Source: Rubrivivax sp.
GTDB lineage: Bacteria > Pseudomonadota > Gammaproteobacteria > Burkholderiales > Burkholderiaceae_C
Length of the DNA stretch: 64,000 nt
Direction: 5' to 3'
Assembly: GCA_030653505.1 (NCBI GenBank)
Contig: JAURZK010000089.1
Span: forward strand, 1 to 64,000
Of the stretch, positions 8,531 through 17,305 are shown one piece after another (position 1 is the first letter of the stretch; each line of letters begins with the position of its first letter). A model generated the notes under the pieces. That model did not search any database. It had not been told where the DNA came from and saw nothing but the letters and a program-made list of their open reading frames with translations. A program made the translations under genes and the position numbers.

Positions 8531-10579
8531 GTGAATGCACTGCGAAGGATGCTCGTCACGCTGGCCTGCGTGTTGCTGGCCGCCTGCGGCGGCAGCGACG
8601 GCGACGGCAAGCCGGATGCGATCGTCGTGAACAGCCTGGCCGACAGCGCCAGCCCGCCTGCGGGCACCGTGACCCTGCGCTCGGCACTGGCTGCCGCCGC
8701 GCCCGACCAGCCCATCCGCTTCGACCCGGCACTCGACGGCGGCAGCATCGCACTGTCGCTGGTGGCCGACGAACATACGCAGCTGAAAGGTGAGGTCATG
8801 GGCATGCGCCAGGAGCCCAGCGGCCTGGTGTCCTACCTCGTGGGCTATCTCGACCGCGATTACGGCCGCTCGGCACTGGTGGCGCGCAAGAACGTCGTCA
8901 TCGACGCCTCGGCGCTGCCCGCCGGCATCACGCTGGCCTGGGCCGGCGGCGACAGCCCCGGGGCACGCGTGCTGGCCGTCGAGGGCAATCTGACGCTGGT
9001 CAACGTGGCCATCCGCGGCGGGCGCAGCGTCGCCGCCGCGCTGACACCCGCAGGCACTTACCCGCAACCCTGGACGCTGGCCCGCGGCGGCGCCGTGGCG
9101 GTGTGGGGCGTGGCCCGCCTGGTCGACTGCCGCCTGTTCGACAACCGCGTACAGGGCGATTTCGACGCTTCGCGTGACCGCGGCGCCTTTGGCGGCGCGG
9201 TTTATGCCGACATCGTCGAAATGGAAGGCTGCAGTGTCAGCGGCAACGAGGTGCTCGGCGCCGGCGCGGCCGGCGGCGGGGTCTTCGTGGTGGGCGGTGC
9301 CGGCAGCAGCCGCACGGTGTCGACCATCACGCGTTCGGCCGTCACCGGCAACCGCATCCGCGGCCTGTACGCCTACGGCGGAGGTGTCTACACCGACGGC
9401 GGTGGCATCGGCAACGCCAAGACGCTGCGCATCGTCAACACCACGGTGGCACGCAACCTCGCGGCGCCGCCGCCGGGGCTGCCCGCGGCGCTGCTGCGCG
9501 CACAGGGCTACTGGCGGGGCGGCGGCATCTACATGTCCAACGGCAGGCTGGAGCTGATGTCCTGCACGGTGGCCGAGAACGAGACACGCGGCCAGGCGCG
9601 CACCGACAGCCGTGGCCGGCGCAACCTGGCCGGCGGCATCGCGGCCACGGTGGGCGACGCGCACGCGGTCGAGCAGATGAGCATCGGGCATTCGGTCATC
9701 GCCGGCAACGTGGTGCAGGAGATCGACGGTGCGCGCTATGCGCACGACATCTTCACCGGCTCGCTGGTGCACTTCCGCAGTGCCGGCCACAACCGCATCG
9801 GCGCACTCGACTTCAGCCAGATGCTGGTGCCCGTCGGCAGCTGGGATTGGCAGTCGCTGAGCCGTCGCCACTACCCGCAGGCCGGTGACCGCGCCGTGGC
9901 CGCTGTGGCCGAGGTGCTCGACCTGCAGACCGGCGTGCTGCACTCGGGCGTGGCGGTGTCTGCCGGTGTCGACGCGGGCAGCCCGGCACTGCTGCACTAC
10001 CTGCCGCAGGGCAGCGCGCTGGATCAGATTCCCGCCGCAGCCTACGAAGTGGCCGAGACCTGGGGCCAGTACCGCGTTGCCACGGGCGGCGGCGACAACT
10101 TCCTGGCCATCCTGCTGGCGCGCCTGGAAGGCCGCTACGGGCTGGCGGGTCTGGCGCAGGACTTCACGGCAGACTTCGAGACCTTTCTGCGCACCGTCGA
10201 CGCCGACGTTTCGACACCCGGCACGCAGCCCTACCCATCGCCCAGCGGCCAGCCCATCCTGACGCTGGCCGACACGCTGTTCTTCGGCCCTGCGCAGACC
10301 TGGCCGCGGGAACAGGCCAACCAGCCGTGGATCGAGTTCTGGCACCGGCTGGACGCCGAACTGGCCCTGCGCGCGCCAGCCGCCTTCGCCTTGCAGGGGC
10401 TGGGCGACAGCGCCTGGCAGACGCTGTTCACCTCGGGTGCGCTGGCCGAGAACCCGGACATCGCCGTCGCCTTCGACACCCGGCCGCGACTGACGGTGCA
10501 GCGCCAAGCCGTCGACCAACGCGGTGCACCGCGGTCCGCCGCTGGCGCCGCCGACATCGGCGCCATAGAACGGCCCTGA
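8531..10579 (+). CDS. Beta-helix lipoprotein (CSLREA/choice-of-anchor type), function unknown
   Basis: 682 residues from a GTG start chosen because AAAGG lies 8 bp upstream and because it gives a short basic n-region (VNALRRM) before a lipobox (LLAAC). A later ATG at 8549 is the alternative. After the lipidated cysteine, residues TVTLRSALAAAAPDQPIRFDP match the opening of proteins with right-handed parallel beta-helices. Asn/Gly-rich turns follow (GGGVYTDGGG, IVNTTVARN, CTVAENETRG). These are typically surface or periplasmic proteins of unknown substrate. The C-terminal part from about residue 480 has no recognisable domain and ends in a DIGAIERP motif common to this group. Confidence 0.65.
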   Translation: MNALRRMLVTLACVLLAACGGSDGDGKPDAIVVNSLADSASPPAGTVTLRSALAAAAPDQPIRFDPALDGGSIALSLVADEHTQLKGEVMGMRQEPSGLVSYLVGYLDRDYGRSALVARKNVVIDASALPAGITLAWAGGDSPGARVLAVEGNLTLVNVAIRGGRSVAAALTPAGTYPQPWTLARGGAVAVWGVARLVDCRLFDNRVQGDFDASRDRGAFGGAVYADIVEMEGCSVSGNEVLGAGAAGGGVFVVGGAGSSRTVSTITRSAVTGNRIRGLYAYGGGVYTDGGGIGNAKTLRIVNTTVARNLAAPPPGLPAALLRAQGYWRGGGIYMSNGRLELMSCTVAENETRGQARTDSRGRRNLAGGIAATVGDAHAVEQMSIGHSVIAGNVVQEIDGARYAHDIFTGSLVHFRSAGHNRIGALDFSQMLVPVGSWDWQSLSRRHYPQAGDRAVAAVAEVLDLQTGVLHSGVAVSAGVDAGSPALLHYLPQGSALDQIPAAAYEVAETWGQYRVATGGGDNFLAILLARLEGRYGLAGLAQDFTADFETFLRTVDADVSTPGTQPYPSPSGQPILTLADTLFFGPAQTWPREQANQPWIEFWHRLDAELALRAPAAFALQGLGDSAWQTLFTSGALAENPDIAVAFDTRPRLTVQRQAVDQRGAPRSAAGAADIGAIERP

Positions 10580-10726
10580 GCCCGCGACAGAGGTCGGCAG
10601 CGGGCCGCAGGCCAGGCGCTGCTTTACCTGGGCTTTACCGACCTCACCGGCCACCCCGGTCAACGTCACCCCCCAGGGACCGTTGAGAGCCCTGGCGGAG
10701 CCGTTTCCGCGACGATGGAGCAAGGC

Positions 10727-10912
10727 ATGTCTGTGATTCACCGTGTTCTGAAGCTCGGCGTGCTGGCCGTGCTGGCCGCCACCGTCACCGGTTGCATCGT
10801 GCTGCCCTACGGCTCGCGTGGCCGCCATGGCGGCTACCACGCGACACAGGCAGACGGCCCGGTCGTCGTGCAGCCCGCGCCCGAAGATCGCCGGCACCGG
10901 CGCAGTCGCTGA
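10727..10912 (+). CDS. Small lipoprotein
   Basis: 61 residues, starting MSVIHRVLKLGVLAVL. A lipoprotein signal ends in TVTGC, and a short basic Gly/His/Arg-rich tail follows. GGAG lies 6 bp before this ATG. An in-frame ATG 12 bp upstream is possible but less well placed. No known domain was recognised. It is a stand-alone gene between the beta-helix lipoprotein and the convergent Fe-S reductase. Confidence 0.5.
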   Translation: MSVIHRVLKLGVLAVLAATVTGCIVLPYGSRGRHGGYHATQADGPVVVQPAPEDRRHRRSR

Positions 10913-10931
10913 GGCGGGGAAAGCGCACGCA

Positions 10932-10947
10932 GCCGCCACGAGGCGGC
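10932..10947. terminator. Hairpin between convergent genes
   Basis: GCCGCC (10932-10937) and GGCGGC (10942-10947) form a 6-bp stem around ACGA in the 39-bp gap between the small lipoprotein and the convergent Fe-S reductase. It is short and lacks a T-run, so it is only a candidate bidirectional terminator. Confidence 0.3.
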
Positions 10948-10951
10948 GCCA

Positions 10952-12955
10952 TCAGGCGTCGACCAGGGCTTCGGCCACCAGCTCGGCGATGTCGCGCGAC
11001 GCGGCCGTCGCCCCGGCCACGGCACCCAGACCGTCGCCCACCATCACCGCGCAGTAGGGGCAGGCGGTGGCGATGGTCTGTGGCTGCACCTCGAGCGCCT
11101 GCTCGACACGCAGCACGTTGATGCGCTTGCCTATGGTCTCTTCCATCCACATGCGGCCGCCGCCGGCGCCGCAGCACATCGCCTTCTCGCGGCTCAACGC
11201 CATTTCCAGCGGGGTGTCGCTGCACAGCCGCGCGAGCACCGCACGCGGGGCCTCGAACTCGCCATTGTGGCGGCCCAGGTAACAGGGGTCGTGGAGGACC
11301 ACGCGCTGCAGCGCAGCCTTGACCTGGATGCGACCCTGCGCCAGCAACCCGTTGATGAACTGCGTGTGGTGCACGACGTCGTAGTGGCCACCGAACTCGG
11401 GGTACTCGTTGCGCAGGGTGTTCAGCGCGTGCGGGTCGCAGGTGACGATGCGCTTGACACCGCGTTCGTTCAACGTGCCCGCGAGCGAAGTCGCCAGCTG
11501 CTGGAACAGCATCTCGTTGCCGGTGCGGCGCACACATTCGCCGGTGCTGCCCTCGTCTTCGCCCAGGACGCCGAAGCGCACACCCGCACGTTGCAGGATG
11601 GTGACGAAGGCGCGCGCGATCTTCTGCCCGCGCGGGTCGTAGCTCATCGCGCTGCCGACGTAGAAGAGCACGTCCAGCGTCGCCATGTCGTCGGCGGTCC
11701 TGACCCGCGGCACGTTCAGGCCCTGCGCCCAGTCGCCGCGCTGGCCGGCGTCCAGGCCCCAGGGGTTGCCCTGGGATTCGTAGGCCTCGAAGACCTTCTT
11801 CAGCTCGTGCGGAAACTCCCCGGCGATCATCACCTGGTGCTGGCGCATGCGGAAGAAGCGGTCGAGGTGCTCGAGCTCGATCGGGCAAGCGTCCTCGCAG
11901 TAGCCGCAACTGGTGCAGGCCCACAAGGTGTCTTCGCTGATCACCGGCCCCAGCAGCGCCGGCAGCTCGGCCTTGGCGTCGCCGCCGACGAGCACCTGGC
12001 GCTGGTCCATCAGGTGGTGCTTGAGGCTGTCGTTGACCATCTTCATCGACAGCGGCTTGCCGGTGAGGTGTGTCGGGCAGGCGTCCTTGCAGCGGCCGCA
12101 CTCGGTGCAGGTGAAGACGTCGAAGGCGTCTATCCACTGCAGGTCGCGCGCGGTGGCCACGCCGGCCTTCATGTCGGCCTCGTCGGTGGCTTCCATCAGC
12201 TTGTCGATGTCGACCGATGGCACGCGGTTGGCGGGACGGCCGCGGCGGAAGAACAGCGCCGGCAGCGCGGTGACGATGTGAAAGTGCTCGCCCAGCGGCA
12301 GCAGCACCAGGAAGCTGAACACGACCAGCATCTGCGTCCAGTAGAAGAAAACATAACCGCCGTGCAGCGTGGAGGCAGGCAGGCCCTGCAGCGCGGTTGC
12401 GACGGCGCCGCCGGCGAAGGCCCAGTCGCGTTCGTGCGCGATGTCGGGGTAACGTTCGGCCAGCAGTGCGAAGCGGAAACCGTCGAAGGCGAAGTCCGTC
12501 AGCATGATCGCCAGGATCAGCGACAGCACCACCACCGCCTCGCGGTTGGGTTCCAGCCGCGCCGGCTTCAGCACGAAGCGGCGCCAGAAGCCGTAGAGCA
12601 CGGCCAGCGTCACCGCCACTTCCACGAAGTCCTTGAAGGCTGCGAAGGGACCGCCGAACCACGGCGTGAAGGCCGCGCCCTCGCTGTAGCCGATGGCGAT
12701 GAGCTGCAGCTTGCGCAGCAGCAGCGACATGAAGCCGAGGAAGATCACCGCGTGCATGACACCCGGCTTCCACTCGCGCTGCACCATGCGCTGCTGCAAC
12801 AGGCCGTTGACGAGCACGCTCTTCAGCCGCTGCCAGGGAGCGTCCCAGCGCACCACCGGCTGCAGCGCCATCACGATGGCGCCCTTGCGCCACACGCCCC
12901 AGCCGAAGCCCGCGAAGGCCAGCAGCATCAGCAGGCTGATGCCCAGCGGACTCAT
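10952..12955 (-). CDS. Membrane-bound HdrD/FadF-like iron-sulfur reductase
   Basis: 667 residues. The N-terminal third holds about six membrane helices resembling a NarI-like quinone-interacting domain. Two [4Fe-4S] motifs follow (CTECGRCKDACP and CTSCGYCEDACP). The C-terminal half has CCG-type domains, with HDPCYLGRHNGE and MCCGAGGGRMW as the clearest motif. This architecture is found in proteins that pass electrons between the quinone pool and flavoproteins such as ETF, or thiol/disulfide substrates. No etfAB or hdr partner genes are next to it, so the partner is unknown. It could connect acyl-CoA oxidation to the respiratory chain. The upstream gap on its strand holds a run of hairpins. 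Confidence 0.75.
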   Translation of the reverse strand: MSPLGISLLMLLAFAGFGWGVWRKGAIVMALQPVVRWDAPWQRLKSVLVNGLLQQRMVQREWKPGVMHAVIFLGFMSLLLRKLQLIAIGYSEGAAFTPWFGGPFAAFKDFVEVAVTLAVLYGFWRRFVLKPARLEPNREAVVVLSLILAIMLTDFAFDGFRFALLAERYPDIAHERDWAFAGGAVATALQGLPASTLHGGYVFFYWTQMLVVFSFLVLLPLGEHFHIVTALPALFFRRGRPANRVPSVDIDKLMEATDEADMKAGVATARDLQWIDAFDVFTCTECGRCKDACPTHLTGKPLSMKMVNDSLKHHLMDQRQVLVGGDAKAELPALLGPVISEDTLWACTSCGYCEDACPIELEHLDRFFRMRQHQVMIAGEFPHELKKVFEAYESQGNPWGLDAGQRGDWAQGLNVPRVRTADDMATLDVLFYVGSAMSYDPRGQKIARAFVTILQRAGVRFGVLGEDEGSTGECVRRTGNEMLFQQLATSLAGTLNERGVKRIVTCDPHALNTLRNEYPEFGGHYDVVHHTQFINGLLAQGRIQVKAALQRVVLHDPCYLGRHNGEFEAPRAVLARLCSDTPLEMALSREKAMCCGAGGGRMWMEETIGKRINVLRVEQALEVQPQTIATACPYCAVMVGDGLGAVAGATAASRDIAELVAEALVDA

Positions 12956-13024
12956 CGCAGCCGCACGGCGTCAGCGACCAAGCTTCCCGCCATGGAACCG
13001 GCTCTGCCGGGCCATAGGCGGACG

Positions 13025-13180
13025 GCCTGCGGCGAGGACGCCGCGGGCGCTCGCAGGCGCGAAACAGTCCGCAGGGACTGTTTCTCGTCCAGCTCGCCCC
13101 CCTCGGGGGGGCGCAGGCCGCGGCTCCAAGTCCGCCTGCGCGGACTTGGACGGCCAAGCAAGCAAGGCCTGCGGCCTTGC
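13025..13180. repeat. Five consecutive hairpins (intergenic repeat-like element)
   Basis: Five inverted repeats follow one another within 156 bp. They are 13025-13048 (10-bp stem, one mismatch), 13061-13084 (perfect 10-bp stem around GCAG), 13095-13113 (C/G-run stem of 8 bp), 13126-13149 (perfect 10-bp stem around CTGC) and 13162-13180 (perfect 8-bp stem around TGC). The 253-bp gap between the Fe-S reductase and the cNMP-binding gene holds no convincing gene. The arrangement resembles dispersed intergenic repeats of Burkholderiales (memory-based, not searched). It could also attenuate or stabilise the transcript. Confidence 0.6.
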
Positions 13181-13208
13181 GTGGAGCGTGAGCGAGCTTG
13201 GGGGCACG

Positions 13209-13700
13209 TCAATACCGCCCGTGCTGCTTGACGATGTAGTTCGTCAGCTCGGCGGCCTGCACCGCCATGCGCGTCTGCACGCTGTGCCCGGTGCGCAGGA
13301 TGGCGCGCATCACGGCGTAGAGGAGGCGCGGCTGGCTGTCGATCAGCGACTCGAGCCTCTCGCGTTCCAGCACCAGCACGTGCGCCGCGGTCGATGCACG
13401 CAGCGAGGCGTAACGTTCCCTGCTGTCGAGGAAACCCAGTTCGTGCACGAAGTCGCCGGCCTTCAGCGTGACCAGCGTCTCTTCCTCGGCCTGCCCGAGG
13501 TGCTTCACGATGGCCAGCGTGCCGTCGACGATGACGTAGAGGTGGTTGTCGACCGCGCCCTCGTGCGCCAGCACGTCGCCCGGCTGGCAGGCCTTCAGCT
13601 GCAGCACACCGGCCAGCACAGCCACCTGATCTTCGCTCAGGCCTTGGCCCAGGCGGCTGCTGCGGGTGGCCTGTAACAGGTCGGGGACAGGTGTGCTCAT
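13209..13700 (-). CDS. Orphan cyclic-nucleotide-binding domain protein, no DNA-binding domain
   Basis: 163 residues, one CAP_ED-type beta-roll from about residue 20 to 135. It shows the expected order of motifs, with GDVLAHEGAVDNHLYVIVDGTL in the N-terminal half and the phosphate-binding-cassette region at DFVHELGFLDSRERYASLRAS. The usual FGE is replaced by VHE. It ends with an amphipathic helix and has no helix-turn-helix, so it is not a Crp/FNR transcription factor by itself. Such stand-alone domains act as sensors or regulate partner proteins. It has its own FNR-like dyad about 75 bp upstream. Confidence 0.7.
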   Translation of the reverse strand: MSTPVPDLLQATRSSRLGQGLSEDQVAVLAGVLQLKACQPGDVLAHEGAVDNHLYVIVDGTLAIVKHLGQAEEETLVTLKAGDFVHELGFLDSRERYASLRASTAAHVLVLERERLESLIDSQPRLLYAVMRAILRTGHSVQTRMAVQAAELTNYIVKQHGRY

Positions 13701-13772
13701 GCGTCTCTCGCAGGTTTGCGCGGCCGTGGCGGCCGCGACGGTTGAACGATAGGGGCCACGCCGCCGGGGTGC

Positions 13773-13786
13773 TTGATTCAGGTCAA
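13773..13786 (-). promoter_or_regulatory. FNR/Anr-like dyad upstream of the cNMP-binding gene
   Basis: It reads TTGATTCAGGTCAA on the plus strand, so both half-sites match TTGAY/RTCAA fully. It lies about 73 bp before the start of the cNMP-binding gene on the minus strand and overlaps the stop codon of the preceding gene. With a site centred near -41.5 the transcript would begin roughly 40 bp before the ATG. Confidence 0.55.
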
Positions 13787-15301
13787 CGGCAGCGCCCCGG
13801 GGGCGCCTTCCAGGGCCTCGGCGCGGCGCGCGATGGCTGCCGTCATGCCCTTGAACAGGAAGAGGTGCGCCGGCACCAGCACGTACCAGTACATCAGCCC
13901 CCACACACCCTGCGGGTGCCAGTAGGCGGTGACGGCCACACGTGTGCGGCCCCCGGGCAAGGCTTCGATGTCGAACTCGATGACACCCGAGCCCGGTGCG
14001 CGCATGCCGAAGTTGAGCGTCAGCCGGTGCGGCTGCTCGACGCCGAGCACCGTCCAGTAGTCGATGCGGTCGCCCAGGCGCAGCTCGGTGGGGTGGCGGC
14101 GGCCCTTGGTGAGACCGGGGCCGCCGACGAGCCAGTCCAGGAAACCGCGCACCCACCACAGGAAGCCGGCGTAGAAGTAGCCGTTGTGGCCGCCCAGCGT
14201 GCTGACCACGCGCCACACCGCTTCGGGCGCGGCGGTGGTCTCGGCGCTGCCGCCTGCGCGCTTGGCGTAGAAGGCGTTGTCGATGGAGAAGCCGCGGAAC
14301 ATCAACAGCCCTTCGGTCCAGCGCGCCGCCACCTGGTGCTGGCGTTCGGCCTGCAGCGCCGCCTCGACCGACTCCTGGAAGCTCAGCATGCGCTGCGGCA
14401 CCAGGCGCTGCAGCGGCGCGTTGTCGGCCGGCAGGTCGTGCTTGAGGCCGCCGATCAATGCGCGCGCAATGCTGGCCGGCACCGAGGTCACCAGGCCCAG
14501 CCAGTACGACGACATCGTCGGCGTCAGGAAGGGCACGCTGACGATGATCGGCTTCTTGCCGACGATGCGGCCGTAGGTCAGCATGACCTCGCGGTAGCTG
14601 ATGTAGTCGGGGCCTGCGGCGTCGAGCACGAGACCTGCCGCCTCTTCGATGTGCGGGATGCGTACCAGGTACTCGATCAGGTTGGTCAGCGCGATGGGCG
14701 CCGACTTCGAATCCACCCAGCGCGGCGTGACCATCAAGGGCAGGTGGTTGACGAGGTCGCGGATGACCTCGTAGGCCGCCGAGCCCGGGCCGACGATGAT
14801 GCCGGCGCGGATCTCCGTCACCGGCACCCGACCCTGGCGCAGGCACACCCCGGTGTCGCGGCGCGAGACCAGGTGTTCGGACGTCGGTTGGGCCGGGATC
14901 AGCCCGCCCAGGTAGACGATGCGCCGCACGCCGGCGGCGGCCGCGGCGGCCGCGAAGTTCTGCGCCGCCTCCACGTCCAGCGCGCCGAAGTGGCTGCCCG
15001 CCGCCATCGAGTGCACGAGGTAGTAGGCAGTGTCCACGCCCTGCAATGCGGGGCCCAGCGTGGCCGGCTGCAGGGCGTCGGCCTCCACCAGTTCGGCGCC
15101 GTGCCAGCCACGCGCTTCCAGCGTCCTGCGGTTGCGGCCGCTGGCGCGCACCGTGCAGCCCTCGCGCAACAGGCGCGGCACGAGGTGGCTGCCGATGTAG
15201 CCGGTGGCGCCGAAGACCAGCATGCAGGGACGCAGTGCGAGTGCGGTCGTGGCAGCAGCAGGTGCTTCGCCTGCGCGTGCGGGGGTGCCGTCGGGCTCCA
15301 T
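13778..15301 (-). CDS. NAD(P)-binding Rossmann protein with C-terminal DUF2867-like domain
   Basis: 507 residues from the ATG complementary to 15299-15301. An upstream in-frame GTG at 15367 would add 22 poorly conserved residues. The dinucleotide-binding motif VFGATGYIGSH lies near residue 30. An atypical short-chain dehydrogenase (NmrA/YbjT-like) fold follows to about residue 310. The rest resembles the DUF2867/SRPBCC-like domain found fused to it in many proteobacteria. The function is unproven. It is divergent from ubiE across a 134-bp gap, and its stop codon overlaps an FNR-like dyad. Confidence 0.7.
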   Translation of the reverse strand: MEPDGTPARAGEAPAAATTALALRPCMLVFGATGYIGSHLVPRLLREGCTVRASGRNRRTLEARGWHGAELVEADALQPATLGPALQGVDTAYYLVHSMAAGSHFGALDVEAAQNFAAAAAAAGVRRIVYLGGLIPAQPTSEHLVSRRDTGVCLRQGRVPVTEIRAGIIVGPGSAAYEVIRDLVNHLPLMVTPRWVDSKSAPIALTNLIEYLVRIPHIEEAAGLVLDAAGPDYISYREVMLTYGRIVGKKPIIVSVPFLTPTMSSYWLGLVTSVPASIARALIGGLKHDLPADNAPLQRLVPQRMLSFQESVEAALQAERQHQVAARWTEGLLMFRGFSIDNAFYAKRAGGSAETTAAPEAVWRVVSTLGGHNGYFYAGFLWWVRGFLDWLVGGPGLTKGRRHPTELRLGDRIDYWTVLGVEQPHRLTLNFGMRAPGSGVIEFDIEALPGGRTRVAVTAYWHPQGVWGLMYWYVLVPAHLFLFKGMTAAIARRAEALEGAPGALPLT

Positions 15302-15435
15302 GTCTTGCGGTACTTCCCTGCTGCTATCGTTGGCCGGCGCGCCGCCCCGCGTGTCGTTCCGGGGCACGTCTGTCTGTCCGAGCGAGTATCCCCGATGACC
15401 ACCCCCCTGCCCTTGCGCCCCGGCGCCCTGCCCTC

Positions 15436-16158
15436 ATGAGCGAGCTGTCCAAGACCTTCGGCAAGCACAGCGTCGACGAGGTCGAGCGCGAGCAGCGCAT
15501 CCGCCGCGTCTTCGAGGCGGTGGCCGCACGCTACGACCTCATGAACGACCTCATGAGCATGGGCATCCACCGGCTGTGGAAGCGCACGCTCGTCAGGATG
15601 GCGGCACCGCGCGACGGCCAGTTCATCGTCGACCTGGCCGGCGGCACCGGCGACGTGGCGGCACTGATGGCAGGCCCCGGCCGCCGTGTCACCGTCTGTG
15701 ACCCCAGCCTGCCGATGATGCAGGTGGGCCAGGCACGCGGCCACGTCGGCGTCGAATGGCTCGAAGGCACGGGCGAGGCCATCCCGCTGCCCAGCGCGTC
15801 GGTCGACACCGTCACCATCGCCTTCGGCATCCGCAACGTCACGCGCATCGACGACGCGCTGCGCGAGATCCACCGCGTGCTCAAGCCCGGCGGGCGCTTC
15901 CTGTGCCTGGAGTTCTCGACACCCTACGCACCGGTGCGGCCCTTCTACAACCTCTTCTCGTTCACCGTCATTCCGCGGCTCGGGGCATGGATCGCGAATT
16001 CCCCCGAGGCCTACACTTATCTCGTCGAGTCCATCCGCCGCTTCCCCGACCAGCGCAGCTTCCAGCAGCTGATCGAGCAGGCCGGTTTCGCGAATGTCAG
16101 CTACCGCAACCTCAGCTTCGGCATCGCGTGCGTGCACGTCGGCACGCGCCCCGCGTGA
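15436..16158 (+). CDS. ubiE: Ubiquinone/menaquinone C-methyltransferase UbiE
   Basis: 240 residues. UbiE/MenG methylates the quinone ring in both ubiquinone and menaquinone synthesis using S-adenosylmethionine. The SAM-binding motif DLAGGTGD is near residue 70. The family blocks FGIRNVT, ALREIHRVLKPGG and SFTVIPRLG are present in order. The start MSELSKTFGKHSVDE is typical. It is followed 114 bp later by menA on the same strand, which fits a role in menaquinone synthesis as well as ubiquinone. Confidence 0.93.
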   Translation: MSELSKTFGKHSVDEVEREQRIRRVFEAVAARYDLMNDLMSMGIHRLWKRTLVRMAAPRDGQFIVDLAGGTGDVAALMAGPGRRVTVCDPSLPMMQVGQARGHVGVEWLEGTGEAIPLPSASVDTVTIAFGIRNVTRIDDALREIHRVLKPGGRFLCLEFSTPYAPVRPFYNLFSFTVIPRLGAWIANSPEAYTYLVESIRRFPDQRSFQQLIEQAGFANVSYRNLSFGIACVHVGTRPA

Positions 16159-16272
16159 CATGCGGTCCCCCGGCGCGGTGTGGCGATTGACATCGCGCAA
16201 GCCCCTGGCCGCCCCGCCTGGCGAAAATGCGGGACATCGGCGGCAGTACGAAGGGTGCGGAGTGGGTCAGTC

Positions 16273-17214
16273 ATGAGCGTCAACCGCCGGTCCATGTCCG
16301 AAGCCAGCCCGGTGCGCTCGGGCTCGTTCGCGGCCTGGATGGTGGCCGTGCGCCCGCACAGCCTGCTGGTGGCCTTCAGCCCGGTGCTGGTGGGCGGCAC
16401 GCTGGGCTTTGCCCGTACCGGCAGCATCGACATGGTGGCGGCGCTGTTGGCGCTGGGCGCCGCGCTGCTGGTGCAGGCCATCTCGAACATGCAGAACGAC
16501 GTCGGCTACACCGCACGCGGGGCCGAGTCCATAGGCACGCGCACCGGCCTGCCGCGCGCCACTGCCAACGGCTGGCTCAGCGCACGCGACGTTCGCCTGG
16601 GCATCGTGCTGGCGGCCATCGTGGCCACTGTGCTGGGCCTGTTGCTGGTGGCCCACCGCGGCTGGCCGGTACTGGTCATCGGCGTGACTTCGCTGGTGGC
16701 CGCGCTGGCCTACATGGGTGGCCCGCGGCCCATCGCCTACACACCCTTCGGTGAACTCACCGTCTTCGTCTTCTTCGGCCTGGTGGCGGTGATGGGCACC
16801 GACTGGGTGCTGACGGGCGAAGTGGGCACGGTGACCGTGCTCGCCTCGGTGGCCATCGGCGCGCTGGCCGCGGCCGCGCTGGCCATCAACAACCACCGCG
16901 ACATCGCCCACGACCGGCTCGTGGGCCGCAGGACCTTCGGCGTGGTCTTCGGCGCACGCGCCTCGCTGGGCCTGTTCACGGTGCTGCTGCTCGGGCCGTT
17001 CCTGCTCGTGCCCGTGATGGCCGGGCTGGCCGGCAGTCCGGCGCTGCTGCTGCCGTTGCTGCTGGTCCCCGCGGCCTGGCAGTTGCGGCGCGACTTCGGC
17101 CGTTGCGCGCCGGGCCTGGGCTTCAACGAGATCCTCTTCCGCTGCTTCAGGCTCGAACTGTGGTTCGCTGCACTGCTGTCGGCCTCGGCCCTGGCCGGCC
17201 GTTTGCTGGCTTGA
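16273..17214 (+). CDS. menA: 1,4-dihydroxy-2-naphthoate polyprenyltransferase MenA (UbiA superfamily)
   Basis: 313 residues with about eight membrane helices. The two aspartate-rich prenyltransferase motifs are NMQNDVGYTARG, where the first Mg-diphosphate site is expected, and NNHRDIAHDRLVG for the second. MenA joins a polyprenyl chain to DHNA, making demethylmenaquinone. UbiE, encoded just upstream, would methylate that product. This implies that the cell makes menaquinone, the low-potential quinone that suits fumarate, sulfur and extracellular electron-acceptor respiration encoded elsewhere in the window. The start MSVNRRSMSEAS was chosen over an upstream in-frame ATG because the added residues are not family-like. 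Confidence 0.85.
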   Translation: MSVNRRSMSEASPVRSGSFAAWMVAVRPHSLLVAFSPVLVGGTLGFARTGSIDMVAALLALGAALLVQAISNMQNDVGYTARGAESIGTRTGLPRATANGWLSARDVRLGIVLAAIVATVLGLLLVAHRGWPVLVIGVTSLVAALAYMGGPRPIAYTPFGELTVFVFFGLVAVMGTDWVLTGEVGTVTVLASVAIGALAAAALAINNHRDIAHDRLVGRRTFGVVFGARASLGLFTVLLLGPFLLVPVMAGLAGSPALLLPLLLVPAAWQLRRDFGRCAPGLGFNEILFRCFRLELWFAALLSASALAGRLLA

Positions 17215-17305
17215 GCCACACCGGCCCGGGCTGCGGGTCCCAGGTCGAACCGGCCCGCATCGCAGGCTGTCGGCCGGCCCCGCCCTCCGCCACGGCAAAC
17301 GCACC

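Noticed and set aside
10618-10690. A further FNR-like site around CCGGTCAACGTCACC near 10659
   Set aside because: It has only one partial half-site and no dyad with the right spacing.
8357-10939. An 860-codon antisense open frame over the beta-helix lipoprotein
   Set aside because: It spans three plus-strand genes and an intergenic gap and has no family features, so it is a composition artefact.
13025-13180. The hairpin cluster as a simple rho-independent terminator
   Set aside because: There are five different stems and no T-run. It is larger than any terminator needs to be.
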